From: CAZMVY01 sp964617875
GTDB taxonomy: Bacteria > Planctomycetota > Phycisphaerae > UBA1845 > PWPN01
Length of the DNA: 64,000 bases
Assembly (NCBI GenBank): GCA_964617875.1
Contig: CAZUAI010000023.1
Span: 4,544 to 68,543, forward strand
Direction: 5' to 3'
Shown: positions 32,955 to 41,903 of the stretch, piece after piece
Layout: each line of letters starts with the position of its first letter
Position numbering within the stretch: position 1 is the first letter of the stretch
Made by a program: the position numbers and the translations under genes
Notes under the pieces: generated by a model
Told to the model about the DNA's origin: nothing
Database searches by the model: none
What the model saw: only the letters and a program-made list of their open reading frames with translations

Positions 32955-34763
32955 ATGAGACTCGGCCTGATCGGGATCAACGTGTGCCTGACGGCGGTTG
33001 CCGTCCGGGCGTCGAGTGCAGTCGCGGCGGAGAAACTGACGATCGCGGAGAATGGCGGTGCGCGGGCTGCAATTGTCGTCGCCGCCGATGCGGTCGAGCC
33101 GGAGAAGCACGCGGCCGGCGAGCTGGCTGTGTTCCTGAAGCAGGTGAGCGGCGCGCATTTCGAGGTCGTGGGCGAGGCCGCTCCGGGCCGATGCCGGCTG
33201 CTGGTCGGCGAGCAGGCGGCGAGGATGGCCGATTCCGCCTTTTCGGTGGAGGGCCTTGGGCAGGAGGGCCTCGTTATCCGCACGGTCGGCAACGACCTTA
33301 TCCTCGCCGGCGGACGGCCGCGCGGGACGCTCTACGCCGTGTACACGTTCCTCGAGGACGCCGTCGGCTGCCGCTGGTGGTCGTCGAAGGTCAGCACGAT
33401 CCCGAAGAAACCCACGCTGCGGGTCGGGCCGCTGGACATCCGCTTCGTGCCGCGGCTGGAGTACCGCGAGCCGTTCTGGTTCGATGCGTTCGACGGCGAC
33501 TTCGCCGTGCGGAACAAGAGCAACGGCGCCACCGCGCGGCTCGATGCGAAACGCGGCGGCAAGAACATCTACGAGGGCTTCGTCCACACGTTCTTCCCGC
33601 TCCTGCCGCCGGAGAAGTACTTCAAGGACCACCCGGACTGGTACAGCGAGATCGACGGCAGGCGGAAGCACGAGCACGCGCAACTGTGCCTGGTCAACGA
33701 GGCGATGCGCCGGGAACTCGTCAAGAACCTGAAGGAGCGGCTCCGCGCGAACCCGGCGGCGACGATCGCGTCCGTGTCGCAGAACGACTGGCACGGCAAC
33801 TGCCAATGCGCGAAGTGCGCCGCCATCGACAGGGAAGAAGGCAGTCCCGCCGGGTCGCTCCTGCGGTTCGTCAACGCCGTCGCCGAGGACATCGAGAAGG
33901 ACTTTCCGAACGTCGCGATCGACACGCTCGCCTACCAGTACACGCGCAAGCCGCCGAAGATCACGCGGCCGCGGAAGAACGTGATCGTCCGGCTGTGCAG
34001 CATCGAGTGCTCCTTCAGCAGGCCGCTGGCCGATGAGCGGAACAAGGCGTTTCGCGACGACATCGTCGGCTGGTCAAAGATCTGCGACCGGCTCTACATC
34101 TGGGACTACACGACGAACTTCGCCCACTACATTCTGCCGCACCCGAACCTCCGCGTGCTCGGGCCGAACGTGAAGTTCTTCGCGGACCACGGCGTGCGGG
34201 GCATCTTCGAGCAGGGCGCCTATCACTCGTACGGTTCGGAGATGGGCGAGCTGCGCGGCTGGGTGCTGGCGAAGCTGCTCTGGGACCCGTCGCTGGACGG
34301 GCAGAAGCTGATCGACGAGTTCCTCGACAGCTACTACGGCCCGGCCGCGGACGGGATCCGGGCGTACCTGAAGGTCATTCACGATGCCGTCGATGCCACG
34401 GGCGACAAGCTCGGCTGCTTCTCGCCGCTCGAGGCGAAGTTCCTCTCCCTCAAAACGCTCTGTGACGGCTGGACGCACCTGCGGGCGGCCGAAACCGCGG
34501 CCGGCGACGACGCGGCCCTCCGCCATCGCGTTCAGGTCGCCCAGTTGCCGGTCTACTACGTCTTCATCGTGAAGTGGAACGAGTTGCGCAAGGCGGCCGG
34601 GGAAACGAACATCCCGTGGCCGATGCCCGACACGATCCGCGCCACGTACGATCGGTTCATGGAGATCGCGAACGCCGAAGGGGTGACGAGGGTTGCCGAG
34701 GGCCGCGGCATCGCGTCGCTCAAGGAGATCGTGGACAAGGCGGCCGCGCGCAGCAATCCGTAG
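32955..34763 (+). CDS. Secreted DUF4838 protein (GH20/alpha-glucuronidase-like N-terminus)
   Basis: 602 residues. Export signal at about 1-24 (GLIGINVCLTAVAVRASSAVAA), then a beta-alpha-beta segment like the N-terminal domain of GH20 and GH67 enzymes (KHAAGELAVFLKQVSG, RGTLYAVYTFLEDAVGCRWW), then the DUF4838 barrel. It has the Cys motif NCQCAKCAAID, GFVHTFFPLLPPEKYF and DYTTNFAHYILPHPN. Function is unknown, but relatives sit in polysaccharide-utilisation regions and are probably glycosidases. ATG 32955 lies six bases after AGAGGAGG. A second DUF4838 gene is at 53824. Confidence 0.82.
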   Translation: MRLGLIGINVCLTAVAVRASSAVAAEKLTIAENGGARAAIVVAADAVEPEKHAAGELAVFLKQVSGAHFEVVGEAAPGRCRLLVGEQAARMADSAFSVEGLGQEGLVIRTVGNDLILAGGRPRGTLYAVYTFLEDAVGCRWWSSKVSTIPKKPTLRVGPLDIRFVPRLEYREPFWFDAFDGDFAVRNKSNGATARLDAKRGGKNIYEGFVHTFFPLLPPEKYFKDHPDWYSEIDGRRKHEHAQLCLVNEAMRRELVKNLKERLRANPAATIASVSQNDWHGNCQCAKCAAIDREEGSPAGSLLRFVNAVAEDIEKDFPNVAIDTLAYQYTRKPPKITRPRKNVIVRLCSIECSFSRPLADERNKAFRDDIVGWSKICDRLYIWDYTTNFAHYILPHPNLRVLGPNVKFFADHGVRGIFEQGAYHSYGSEMGELRGWVLAKLLWDPSLDGQKLIDEFLDSYYGPAADGIRAYLKVIHDAVDATGDKLGCFSPLEAKFLSLKTLCDGWTHLRAAETAAGDDAALRHRVQVAQLPVYYVFIVKWNELRKAAGETNIPWPMPDTIRATYDRFMEIANAEGVTRVAEGRGIASLKEIVDKAAARSNP

Positions 34764-34847
34764 TCCCGGCACGTCCCTGGAAACGACGAATGACGAACGG
34801 CAGATACGCATGTTCCAACAAGTGGGATGCAGGGGAGTTGTAGTTGC

Positions 34848-35804
34848 ATGGGCGCGAAGATTCTTCTGACGGAGCGGTACAGTACGGCGGCGATGGAGCG
34901 GCTGGCGACCGTCGGCGAGGTCGTCCTGATCGAGCGGCCGGGCGAGGCGGCGCTGATCGACGCCGTCGCGGACGCCGATGCGCTTGTCGTTCGTACGTAC
35001 ACGACCGTGACGCGGCGCGTTATCGAGGCGGGGCGGCGTCTTCGCGTGATCGCGCGGGGCGGCGTCGGGCTGGACAACATCGACCTCGCGGCGGCGCGCG
35101 AACGCGGCATCGTCGTCGTGTACACCCCGGCGGCCTCCACGCACGCCGTCGCCGACTTCGCGATCGGCCTGATCCTGGCCGTGCAGCGGCGGCAGGGGAA
35201 GTTCGACCACGAGGTGCGGACTCAGCCGTTCAGACCCTTACGGACGCGGTTCCCCCTGTTTCCCGAGCTTCGCCACCAGACGCTCGGGATCGTCGGCATG
35301 GGGCGGATCGGCAGCGAGGTGGCCCGCCGTGCGTCGCTCGGGTTCGGCATGCGGGTGATCTACAACGACATCCGTCCGGTCGGGCCGTTCGCGTTTCCGG
35401 CCGAGGGCGTCACACGCGACCAGGTGCTCGCCTCGGCGGACGTGGTCTCGATGCACGTGCCCATGACGCCGCTGACGCGCGGCATGATCGATCGAGCGGC
35501 ACTGGCCCGCATGAAGCCAGACGCCGTGCTGATCAACACATCCCGAGGGGCGGTCGTTGTCGCGTCGGACCTGGCGGATGCGCTGCGGCGTGGGCAGATC
35601 GCGGGCGCCGGCATCGACGTGTTCGACCCGGAACCGCCGCCGCCGGATCACCCCTTGTGGTCGGCCCCCAATTGCGTCCTCACGCCGCACGTGGCATCGC
35701 GGTCCCGCGAAGGCGTGGCGGCGATGAACGACGTGGTCGACGACGTCGTCGCCGTCCTTCAGGGCAGGGCGCCGACGTGGCCGGCGGCGGAAGGCGAGTC
35801 GTAA
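34848..35804 (+). CDS. D-2-hydroxyacid dehydrogenase (phosphoglycerate dehydrogenase-like)
   Basis: 318 residues. NAD-binding motif GIVGMGRIGSEVARRA, catalytic Arg in INTSRGAVV, Glu in DVFDPEPPP and the proton-donor His in LTPHVASRSREG are all present, so the active site of the family is intact. It lacks the C-terminal ACT domain of serine-pathway SerA, so it more likely reduces another 2-keto acid; the substrate is unknown. ATG 34848 follows AGGGGAG by about ten bases. It lies 84 bases after the DUF4838 gene on the same strand and may be co-transcribed. Confidence 0.88.
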   Translation: MGAKILLTERYSTAAMERLATVGEVVLIERPGEAALIDAVADADALVVRTYTTVTRRVIEAGRRLRVIARGGVGLDNIDLAAARERGIVVVYTPAASTHAVADFAIGLILAVQRRQGKFDHEVRTQPFRPLRTRFPLFPELRHQTLGIVGMGRIGSEVARRASLGFGMRVIYNDIRPVGPFAFPAEGVTRDQVLASADVVSMHVPMTPLTRGMIDRAALARMKPDAVLINTSRGAVVVASDLADALRRGQIAGAGIDVFDPEPPPPDHPLWSAPNCVLTPHVASRSREGVAAMNDVVDDVVAVLQGRAPTWPAAEGES

Positions 35805-36028
35805 GTGCTGAATACGGAAAGAAGAAGCAACCCGCGTGTCAGAGCCTGGATCGCAGGCGACGGATGGATGTGCCGTTGCCCCGTTCCGCACGTCCGTCGG
35901 ACGGCGGCGGCCCACGGACGCCGAAATCGTCCCGGTCCCCGATGGTTCGCGGGGCATGAATGAAAGATGCCGACCTCGTTGCCGGGCAACGGGCCACGAA
36001 CGACAGGCAACAGACAACGAATACGAGT

Positions 36029-36052
36029 TGGGCGAACCTCCGCGACCGCGAG
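36029..36052 (+). repeat. Single arm of the queE palindrome family
   Basis: 24 bases matching 27423-27446 with two differences. Only one arm of the palindrome is seen here. It lies between the dehydrogenase gene (stop 35804) and the end of a convergent phosphoesterase gene (36079), in a 274-base gap with no other feature. Confidence 0.65.
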
Positions 36053-36078
36053 CAGGCTGTCGGGGGGGACCACCTCTC

Positions 36079-37512
36079 CTACACCAGCCGAAGCTGCACA
36101 ATCTCCGCGGGGGCATTGATGCGGAAGGGGAACCAGTTTCCGGCGCCGGTGTTGACGAAGAGAACAGGGCGCTCGCTCTGCGGGGATATCGCGGGATCCC
36201 ACGGGCGGGCGCTGCCGGGCGTGCCGTCGGCCGTGAAGAAGCCGCGTATGTACCGGAACAGCAGATTTCCGGCGCCGACGGCGGGCTGGCCGGGCGGGGT
36301 GAGCATGAGCTGACCGCCGTGCGTGTGGCCGCTGAGCGTCAGCGCGACACGGCGGCGGGCCGTCGCGTCGAAAGCGTGCGGGTGGTGTGCCAGTGCGACG
36401 GTGAACAGGCGCCGAGGCTGATGGATTGCGGGGCCGAACGTGGCTTCGGCGAGTTGCTCGTGGCCGGGCGAGAGGAGAGATCCGTTGTCGTGGCGTGCCC
36501 ACATCATCCCGCCCACGAGCAGATTCTCGCCGCCGATCTCGACCACGCGCCGCTCGTTGACCAGCATCGCCAGGCCCGATCGGCGGAAGTACGCCTGGAC
36601 GCCCGGGCCCTCGTCCATCAGGTCGTGATTGCCGTAGCAGAGGAACAGGCCGTGCCGGTGCCGGAGGCCCCGGAGCGCCTCGACGGTCGCCGGCAGCACG
36701 TCCGTGTCGTTGTCTATGATGTCGCCGGTGATGACGACGACGTCGCTGTCGAGGGCGTTGGCGGCGTCAACGACTCGGCGGAGATGGTCGATGCGGAACA
36801 AACGGCCGACGTGGAAGTCGCTGAGGTGCGTGAACGTCAGCCCCTTGAGCCGTGTCGGGAGGCCCGGCGGGGCGATCGTGTGCCGGCGGACCTGAAATCG
36901 CCCGATCTGCCACGCGCCCGCCACCGTTCCGGCCCCGGTCAGGGCGATCGGCGCCGCGACGAGCGTCCGCTGCAGGAACGCGCGGCGCGACGGCCGGGGG
37001 GGATCGTCGGCGGCGGGGGCGGAGGTCGATGGAGGCGGATCGACGGTTTCCGGCTGCGGTGAGGCCGGGCAGGAGAGGCACAGTCGTCGGGTACGCACGG
37101 CAAGCCACACGACCACGCCGACCGCCGTACCGACCGGGACGAGCACGACGATGCCCATGTGCCAGAGTTGCAGCCACATGGCGGCCGGCACCGGCAGCCG
37201 CTCCCAGGGGATCGTCTCCGGGGCGATCCAGGGAACCGGGAGACACAGCAGGGCCATGTACAACGCGAGCAGGATCCGGACCCGCCGCCGCGATGCCGGG
37301 GCGAGCGAATCGGTCAGCCGCAGGTCGGCCCGGAGCCACCAGCCGACGTTCAGGAAGAGCACACCGGCGAAGATGAGTCCCAGCACGCGCGATCGCGGCC
37401 AGTCGATCCGACCGGCGGCCTGCAGGACGAGCAGGAGGATCACGAGGGCAAAGAGGACGAACACCCAGCCCCGCAGCAGCCTCTTCCGGTGCAGTAGTGA
37501 ATCGACGTCCAT
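36079..37512 (-). CDS. Membrane-anchored metallophosphoesterase (YaeI-like)
   Basis: 477 residues. The first 170 residues hold four or five membrane helices. A Pro-rich linker follows, then a Tat-like segment RRAFLQRTLVAAPIALTGAG at about 190-210, so an exported domain probably follows. The phosphoesterase core has DFHVG, GDIIDND, YGNHDLMD, LAHHPH and SGHTHGGQ, a complete binuclear metal site of the YaeI type. YaeI acts on UDP-diacylglucosamine-like or other lipid phosphodiesters; the true substrate is unknown. I chose ATG 37512 over 37527 because a GAGA site lies at suitable distance and a -10 box overlaps the upstream start. Confidence 0.82.
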   Translation of the reverse strand: MDVDSLLHRKRLLRGWVFVLFALVILLLVLQAAGRIDWPRSRVLGLIFAGVLFLNVGWWLRADLRLTDSLAPASRRRVRILLALYMALLCLPVPWIAPETIPWERLPVPAAMWLQLWHMGIVVLVPVGTAVGVVVWLAVRTRRLCLSCPASPQPETVDPPPSTSAPAADDPPRPSRRAFLQRTLVAAPIALTGAGTVAGAWQIGRFQVRRHTIAPPGLPTRLKGLTFTHLSDFHVGRLFRIDHLRRVVDAANALDSDVVVITGDIIDNDTDVLPATVEALRGLRHRHGLFLCYGNHDLMDEGPGVQAYFRRSGLAMLVNERRVVEIGGENLLVGGMMWARHDNGSLLSPGHEQLAEATFGPAIHQPRRLFTVALAHHPHAFDATARRRVALTLSGHTHGGQLMLTPPGQPAVGAGNLLFRYIRGFFTADGTPGSARPWDPAISPQSERPVLFVNTGAGNWFPFRINAPAEIVQLRLV

Positions 37513-37525
37513 CTTGGCTCTCGCC

Positions 37526-37531
37526 ATTATA
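37526..37531 (-). promoter_or_regulatory. -10 element of the phosphoesterase gene (very short leader)
   Basis: TATAAT on the minus strand ends 13 bases before ATG 37512 and overlaps the alternative ATG at 37527. It forms one half of a divergent promoter region with 37562. Confidence 0.5.
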
Positions 37532-37561
37532 CGCCGAAGCGGCGTCGCGGGTTCGAGCGCC

Positions 37562-37567
37562 TATAAT
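37562..37567 (+). promoter_or_regulatory. -10 element of the DUF255 gene
   Basis: Consensus TATAAT about 38 bases before ATG 37606, in the 93-base divergent gap shared with the phosphoesterase gene. Confidence 0.5.
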
Positions 37568-37605
37568 CCCGGCGAGAAGAGGGCTGCCGTCGCAAACGAG
37601 GAGCC

Positions 37606-39738
37606 ATGAGCAGCAGCGAACCTCATCCCGCACGCGTGAACCGGCTGGCAGGCTCGACCAGCCCCTACCTGCTTCAGCACGCGCACAATCCCGTGGACTG
37701 GTACCCCTGGGGCGACGAGGCGCTTCGCCGTGCTGTGGAGGAGGACAGGCCGATCTTCCTCAGCATCGGCTATTCCGCGTGTCACTGGTGCCACGTCATG
37801 GAGCGGGAGAGTTTCGAGAACGACGACATCGCGGCGTTCCTGAATGCGCATTTCGTTTCGATCAAGGTCGATCGCGAAGAGCGGCCGGATCTGGACGAGA
37901 TCTACATGAGTGCCACGCAGATTTACAGCCGGGGCAGCGGCGGCTGGCCGATGAGCGTGTTCCTCACGCCGGATCGTCGGCCGTTCTTCGCCGGTACGTA
38001 CTTCCCGCCGGACTCGCGGTACGGCCGACCGGGCTTCAAGGATCTGCTCGCGGAGATCGTGCGGCTGTGGAAGGACGACCGGCGCCGGTTGCTTCAGGGG
38101 GCCGAGGCTCTTACGGAGGCGGTGCGCCGCGTGGCGGCCGTTGAGCCCGGTGACCGGGTGCTCGGCCCGGAGGTGATCGAGCGGGCGGCGGAGACGTATG
38201 TGCGCGCCTTCGACCGCGAAAAGGGCGGCATGCTCTCGGGGGCGACGAACAAGTTCCCGCCGTCGATGACGATGCAGCTCATGCTGCGGCGGTATTGGCG
38301 TTCCGTGGCGGCGGGCCGGCCCCAGCGGGAGCTGCTCGAACGGGTCGAACGGACGCTGGACCAGATGGCCCGTGGCGGGATTTACGACCAACTCGGCGGC
38401 GGCATCTGCCGCTACAGCACCGACCCCGACTGGCTCGTGCCGCACTTCGAGAAGATGCTCTACGACCAGGCGCTGGTCGGCGACGTGTACCTCGATGCGT
38501 ACGTCCTCACGAAGAGACCGCTGTATGCGGAGATCGCTCGCGGCATCCTGGACTTTGTTCTGAGCGATCTGCGTTCGCCCGAGGGCGGGTTCTACAGCGC
38601 CCTCGACGCGGACAGCGAGGGCCAGGAGGGCAAGTACTACGTCTGGACGCTCGATGAGATCCGCCGCGTCCTCGGCGAGGAGGACGCCAGGCTCTTCGTT
38701 GCACACTACGACGTGACCGCGGACGGCAACTGGCACGAGCATCACGGCCATGCCCCGCCGGGGCCAAAGAACATCCTGAACGTACCCCGCGACATCGGCG
38801 ACGTCGCCCGGCTTTGCGGTGTGGGCGAAGACGAAATGCGGGCGTCGCTCGACCGATCGAGGCGGCGTCTTCTGGATGTCCGCCGCCGGCGGGTGCCGCC
38901 CGCGCTCGACGACAAGGTGCTGACGGCCTGGAACGGGCTGATGATCGCGACCCTTGCGCGGGCCTTCGGCATCCTGAACGAGCCGCGTTATCGTGACGCC
39001 GCCGTACGGGCGGCCGAGTTCGTTCTGGGCCGGCTGACGAGGAATGGCCGGCTGCTGCGGACATATCGGGACGGGCGGGCGCACACCGGGGGCTACCTGG
39101 ACGACTACGCCTTCTTCATCGAAGGGGTGCTGAACCTGTACGAGGCGACCGGTGAGGTCCGGTGGCTCGATCATGCCGAGCGGCTTGCGGATGAGACGCT
39201 GGAGCACTTCCGGGATCTCGACGCCGGCGGTTTCTATTTCACGGCCGACGATGCCGAGCCGAATATCGTTCGGACACGGGACGCTGGCGACGGTGCCGTG
39301 CCGGGTGGAAACTCGGTTCAGGCGATGAATCTTCTGCGCCTGGCGGTTCTGCTGGGGCGGTCGGATCTTCAGACGGCGGCGGAGTCGGTCTTCCGGGCGG
39401 CCGTCGGCCGGATCGGGCGGGCACCGCTGGGGCTCGACCGGCTCTTGGCCGCGCTCGATTTCTGCCACGGCCCGGTCACGGAAGTCGTCGTGGTCGGCCC
39501 CAGACATGATCCGGCGACAGCCGGGCTCCTGGCGGCGGCGTGGGGATGGTACAGGCCCAATCGGGTCATCGTCTGGCTGGATCCTTCGGGATCGGGGGCG
39601 GAAGGTCTGACACGCCGGTTGCCCCTGCTCCGGGACCGGGCGATGGTCGGTGGCCGCCCGACCGCCTTCGTCTGCGAAGGAAGCACCTGTCGGCAGCCCG
39701 TCACAACGCCGGAGGGCCTTGCCGGACTGCTCGGCTGA
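37606..39738 (+). CDS. DUF255 thioredoxin-like / glycosidase-like protein (YyaL, SSP411 family)
   Basis: 710 residues, the normal family length. The thioredoxin-like N-terminal domain starts NRLAGSTSPYLLQHAHNPVDW and carries the redox motif CHWC at 59-62 in YSACHWCHVMERESF. An (alpha/alpha)6 glycosidase-like barrel follows (GGIYDQLGGGICRYSTD, HFEKMLYDQALV, LTAWNGLMIATLARAF, TGGYLDDYAFFIEG). The protein is widespread from bacteria to man (spermatogenesis-associated protein 20), and its reaction is not established. The start follows a GAGGAGCC stretch. It is divergent from the phosphoesterase gene. Confidence 0.9.
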   Translation: MSSSEPHPARVNRLAGSTSPYLLQHAHNPVDWYPWGDEALRRAVEEDRPIFLSIGYSACHWCHVMERESFENDDIAAFLNAHFVSIKVDREERPDLDEIYMSATQIYSRGSGGWPMSVFLTPDRRPFFAGTYFPPDSRYGRPGFKDLLAEIVRLWKDDRRRLLQGAEALTEAVRRVAAVEPGDRVLGPEVIERAAETYVRAFDREKGGMLSGATNKFPPSMTMQLMLRRYWRSVAAGRPQRELLERVERTLDQMARGGIYDQLGGGICRYSTDPDWLVPHFEKMLYDQALVGDVYLDAYVLTKRPLYAEIARGILDFVLSDLRSPEGGFYSALDADSEGQEGKYYVWTLDEIRRVLGEEDARLFVAHYDVTADGNWHEHHGHAPPGPKNILNVPRDIGDVARLCGVGEDEMRASLDRSRRRLLDVRRRRVPPALDDKVLTAWNGLMIATLARAFGILNEPRYRDAAVRAAEFVLGRLTRNGRLLRTYRDGRAHTGGYLDDYAFFIEGVLNLYEATGEVRWLDHAERLADETLEHFRDLDAGGFYFTADDAEPNIVRTRDAGDGAVPGGNSVQAMNLLRLAVLLGRSDLQTAAESVFRAAVGRIGRAPLGLDRLLAALDFCHGPVTEVVVVGPRHDPATAGLLAAAWGWYRPNRVIVWLDPSGSGAEGLTRRLPLLRDRAMVGGRPTAFVCEGSTCRQPVTTPEGLAGLLG

Positions 39739-39780
39739 CCCCTCGCGCACATGCGACCCAGTACCCCCTCTTCCGGTTTA

Positions 39781-39809
39781 TTGACAAGACCGGGCCCGTT
39801 GGGCAGAAT
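39781..39809 (+). promoter_or_regulatory. Sigma-70-type promoter for the coiled-coil/BRCT-like gene
   Basis: Perfect TTGACA at 39781-39786, a 17-base spacer and CAGAAT at 39804-39809. Transcription would start near 39816, giving a leader of about 120 bases before ATG 39939. Confidence 0.5.
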
Positions 39810-39938
39810 GTCCTCGACCGTGGTGTCCGTGTCGGTGCTGCCGGGGTACGGGTGTGCCGTCGGCGGCGCGGGCCGGTGCGGATCCGCGGAGCTTGCCTTG
39901 CTTGGTCCAGGCGAGTTGGTCCCACCAGGAGGTAGCAG

Positions 39939-41690
39939 ATGGCCGTTGCCAGGGCTCAGGGTGGCCCGGTCTTGACCGGTGTACACATCGCATTGATCGC
40001 GTTTGTGGTTGTCACGGTGGCCGCGCTGGTCTTCCTCGTGCTGATGTACACGGGGCAGGAGGACCTGCGGCAGCGTGCCGAACAGGCGGAGTCGGCCGCG
40101 CGAAGCGCCGGGGAAAAGGAGCAGTCGGCACGCGACGATCGCGGGCGGCTTGCCGCCTTGCTCGCGGGCAACCGCGACGAAGATGCGGCGGCGATCGAGG
40201 CGAAGGCGAAGGGGCTTCGCGACCGCGTGGCCAGGCAGGGCGACATCCGCAATCCCGATGCGCGGATGTTGAACCTCGCCGACCAGCTCCTGAAGCAGTA
40301 CGACGCCAAGAGCAAGGAGGCCAGTGTCTGTCGCGAGAAGAGCGAGCAGGCGGCCGCCGAGTACGACAAGCTCGTCAAGCAGTTCCAGGATCGCGAAAAG
40401 CAGTTCGGTGAGAGCACCACGGCATTCCAGCAGCAGTACGAGAAGCAGACCGCCGACACCGGCGCGAACCTCAAGCAGGCGGTCAAGCCGGCGGAGTTGC
40501 TCGTCGCCAGGCTGGTGAAGAAAGACGCTGCCGCCGTGCAGTTCGATCAGGACGTGCAGAAGGCGCTCGACGAGGTCGGCCGCCTGCAGGAGGGCGATCA
40601 GCGTCTGGCCGACATCCAGGCCGAGCGTGACCGGCTTCGGAAGGAAGTCGGCGAAAAGCAGAAGCGTGTGGATGTGCTCGTCGCACAGCTCGCGAAGTTC
40701 CGGCCGTCGAATGACCCCAAGGCGGTGCTGCAGCAGGCGGATGGCAAGGTGCTCCGCGTGGTGGGCGATCAGGGCGTCGTGTACATCGACATCGGCCGAC
40801 GGGATCGGGTGACGACGGGCCTGACGTTCGCGGTCTATTCGCCGTATCGCGGTGTGACCAGGGAGGGCCGGGGCAAGGCGACGATCGAGGTGACCGATGT
40901 GTTTGCCGACACGTCGCAGTGCAAGATCACGAGCGTCGAGGAGCGCGGCGGAGTCGTCGTGCCGGGCGACCTTGTCGCGAACCCGGTCTTCGAGCGCGGG
41001 CGGACGTACAGCTTCGCCGTCGCCGGGGACTTCGACCTCGACTTCGATCGGCAGGGGCAGATCGACGATCCGGACGGCGTGAAGGTCAAGAAGATTATCC
41101 AGGCGTGGGGCGGTCGTGTTGTGGACAATGTGGACGAGCAGACGGATTTCGTCGTGCTGGGCCGCGTGCCGGCGTTCGGCTGGGCCACGTCGCAGCCGAC
41201 GGGGGTCGAGAAGCCCGATGAGGAGACGGTGCGCATCCGCAAGGCGGAACACCAGAAGAGGGTGGACGCCTTCAATCGGATCAAGGCGGCCGCGCAGGAG
41301 CTGAGCCTGCCCATGATGACCCGCGTCGAGTTCCTGCAGTTCATCGGGTATCGCGTGCCTCCGGGCGCGATCGTGTTCGCCATCGCGGGCGACTTTGACC
41401 TGAATCTCGACGGCATCTCGGACGACCTCAACGGGGCGCGGGTCCGGACGCTCGTCCGCGACTGGGGCGGGCGGGTTGTCGATTCCGTGGACGATCGCAC
41501 CGACTTCGTGGTGCTCGGCACAGCGCCGTCGAAGGCGGCCGACGCGGAGCGATACAACCACATGCGGGACGAAGCCGAGAAGCTGTCCATCCCGACGATG
41601 ACGGCGGCGCAGATCCTCGAGTTCATCGGACAGACTCCGCCGGGGCCTGGCAACGAGAACGCGCAGGCGAAGGCGAAGGGTGCTCGCTGA
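39939..41690 (+). CDS. Membrane-anchored coiled-coil protein with two BRCT-like repeats
   Basis: 583 residues, not a known family to me. One membrane helix at about 13-36 (HIALIAFVVVTVAALVFLVL), a long charged coiled coil to about 265, and a small beta-barrel-like segment near 270-345 (VYIDIGRRDRVTTGLTFAVY), like FlgT-type C-terminal domains. Two copies of a BRCT-like unit follow, at about 356-468 and 477-567. Each runs from AGDFDL through a helix to WGGRVVDNVDEQTDFVVLG or WGGRVVDSVDDRTDFVVLG, then LSLPMMTRVEFLQFIG or LSIPTMTAAQILEFIG, matching the GG-x-V, TDxLVxG and final-helix positions of BRCT domains. AGGAGGT lies five bases before the ATG. The gene has its own promoter. Confidence 0.75.
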   Translation: MAVARAQGGPVLTGVHIALIAFVVVTVAALVFLVLMYTGQEDLRQRAEQAESAARSAGEKEQSARDDRGRLAALLAGNRDEDAAAIEAKAKGLRDRVARQGDIRNPDARMLNLADQLLKQYDAKSKEASVCREKSEQAAAEYDKLVKQFQDREKQFGESTTAFQQQYEKQTADTGANLKQAVKPAELLVARLVKKDAAAVQFDQDVQKALDEVGRLQEGDQRLADIQAERDRLRKEVGEKQKRVDVLVAQLAKFRPSNDPKAVLQQADGKVLRVVGDQGVVYIDIGRRDRVTTGLTFAVYSPYRGVTREGRGKATIEVTDVFADTSQCKITSVEERGGVVVPGDLVANPVFERGRTYSFAVAGDFDLDFDRQGQIDDPDGVKVKKIIQAWGGRVVDNVDEQTDFVVLGRVPAFGWATSQPTGVEKPDEETVRIRKAEHQKRVDAFNRIKAAAQELSLPMMTRVEFLQFIGYRVPPGAIVFAIAGDFDLNLDGISDDLNGARVRTLVRDWGGRVVDSVDDRTDFVVLGTAPSKAADAERYNHMRDEAEKLSIPTMTAAQILEFIGQTPPGPGNENAQAKAKGAR

Positions 41691-41877
41691 CGGGAACGCA
41701 GCGAGGACCGTGCCTGCAACTCCATCGGCGAAGCGGCGAACTGCGGCGAGTTCACCCTGGTACGCTCGGGCTCTGAGTCCGTCGCGACGGCAGCCGAGTC
41801 GGGCGACGAAGAGGTTCAGCCCGACGTTTGGCGGGAATGCGGCTGTCGTCCCGGCTGTCCGAGCCCGGAGCTGTCAT

Positions 41878-41893
41878 CCCCGCGCAAGCGGGG
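41878..41893. repeat. Small palindrome with GCAA tetraloop
   Basis: CCCCGC and GCGGGG arms around GCAA, inside a GTCATCCCCGCGCAAGCGG-type sequence that resembles short palindromic repeats scattered in many bacterial genomes. It lies just upstream of the HAF-repeat remnant. Confidence 0.55.
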
Positions 41894-41903
41894 AAAGCGA
41901 CGG

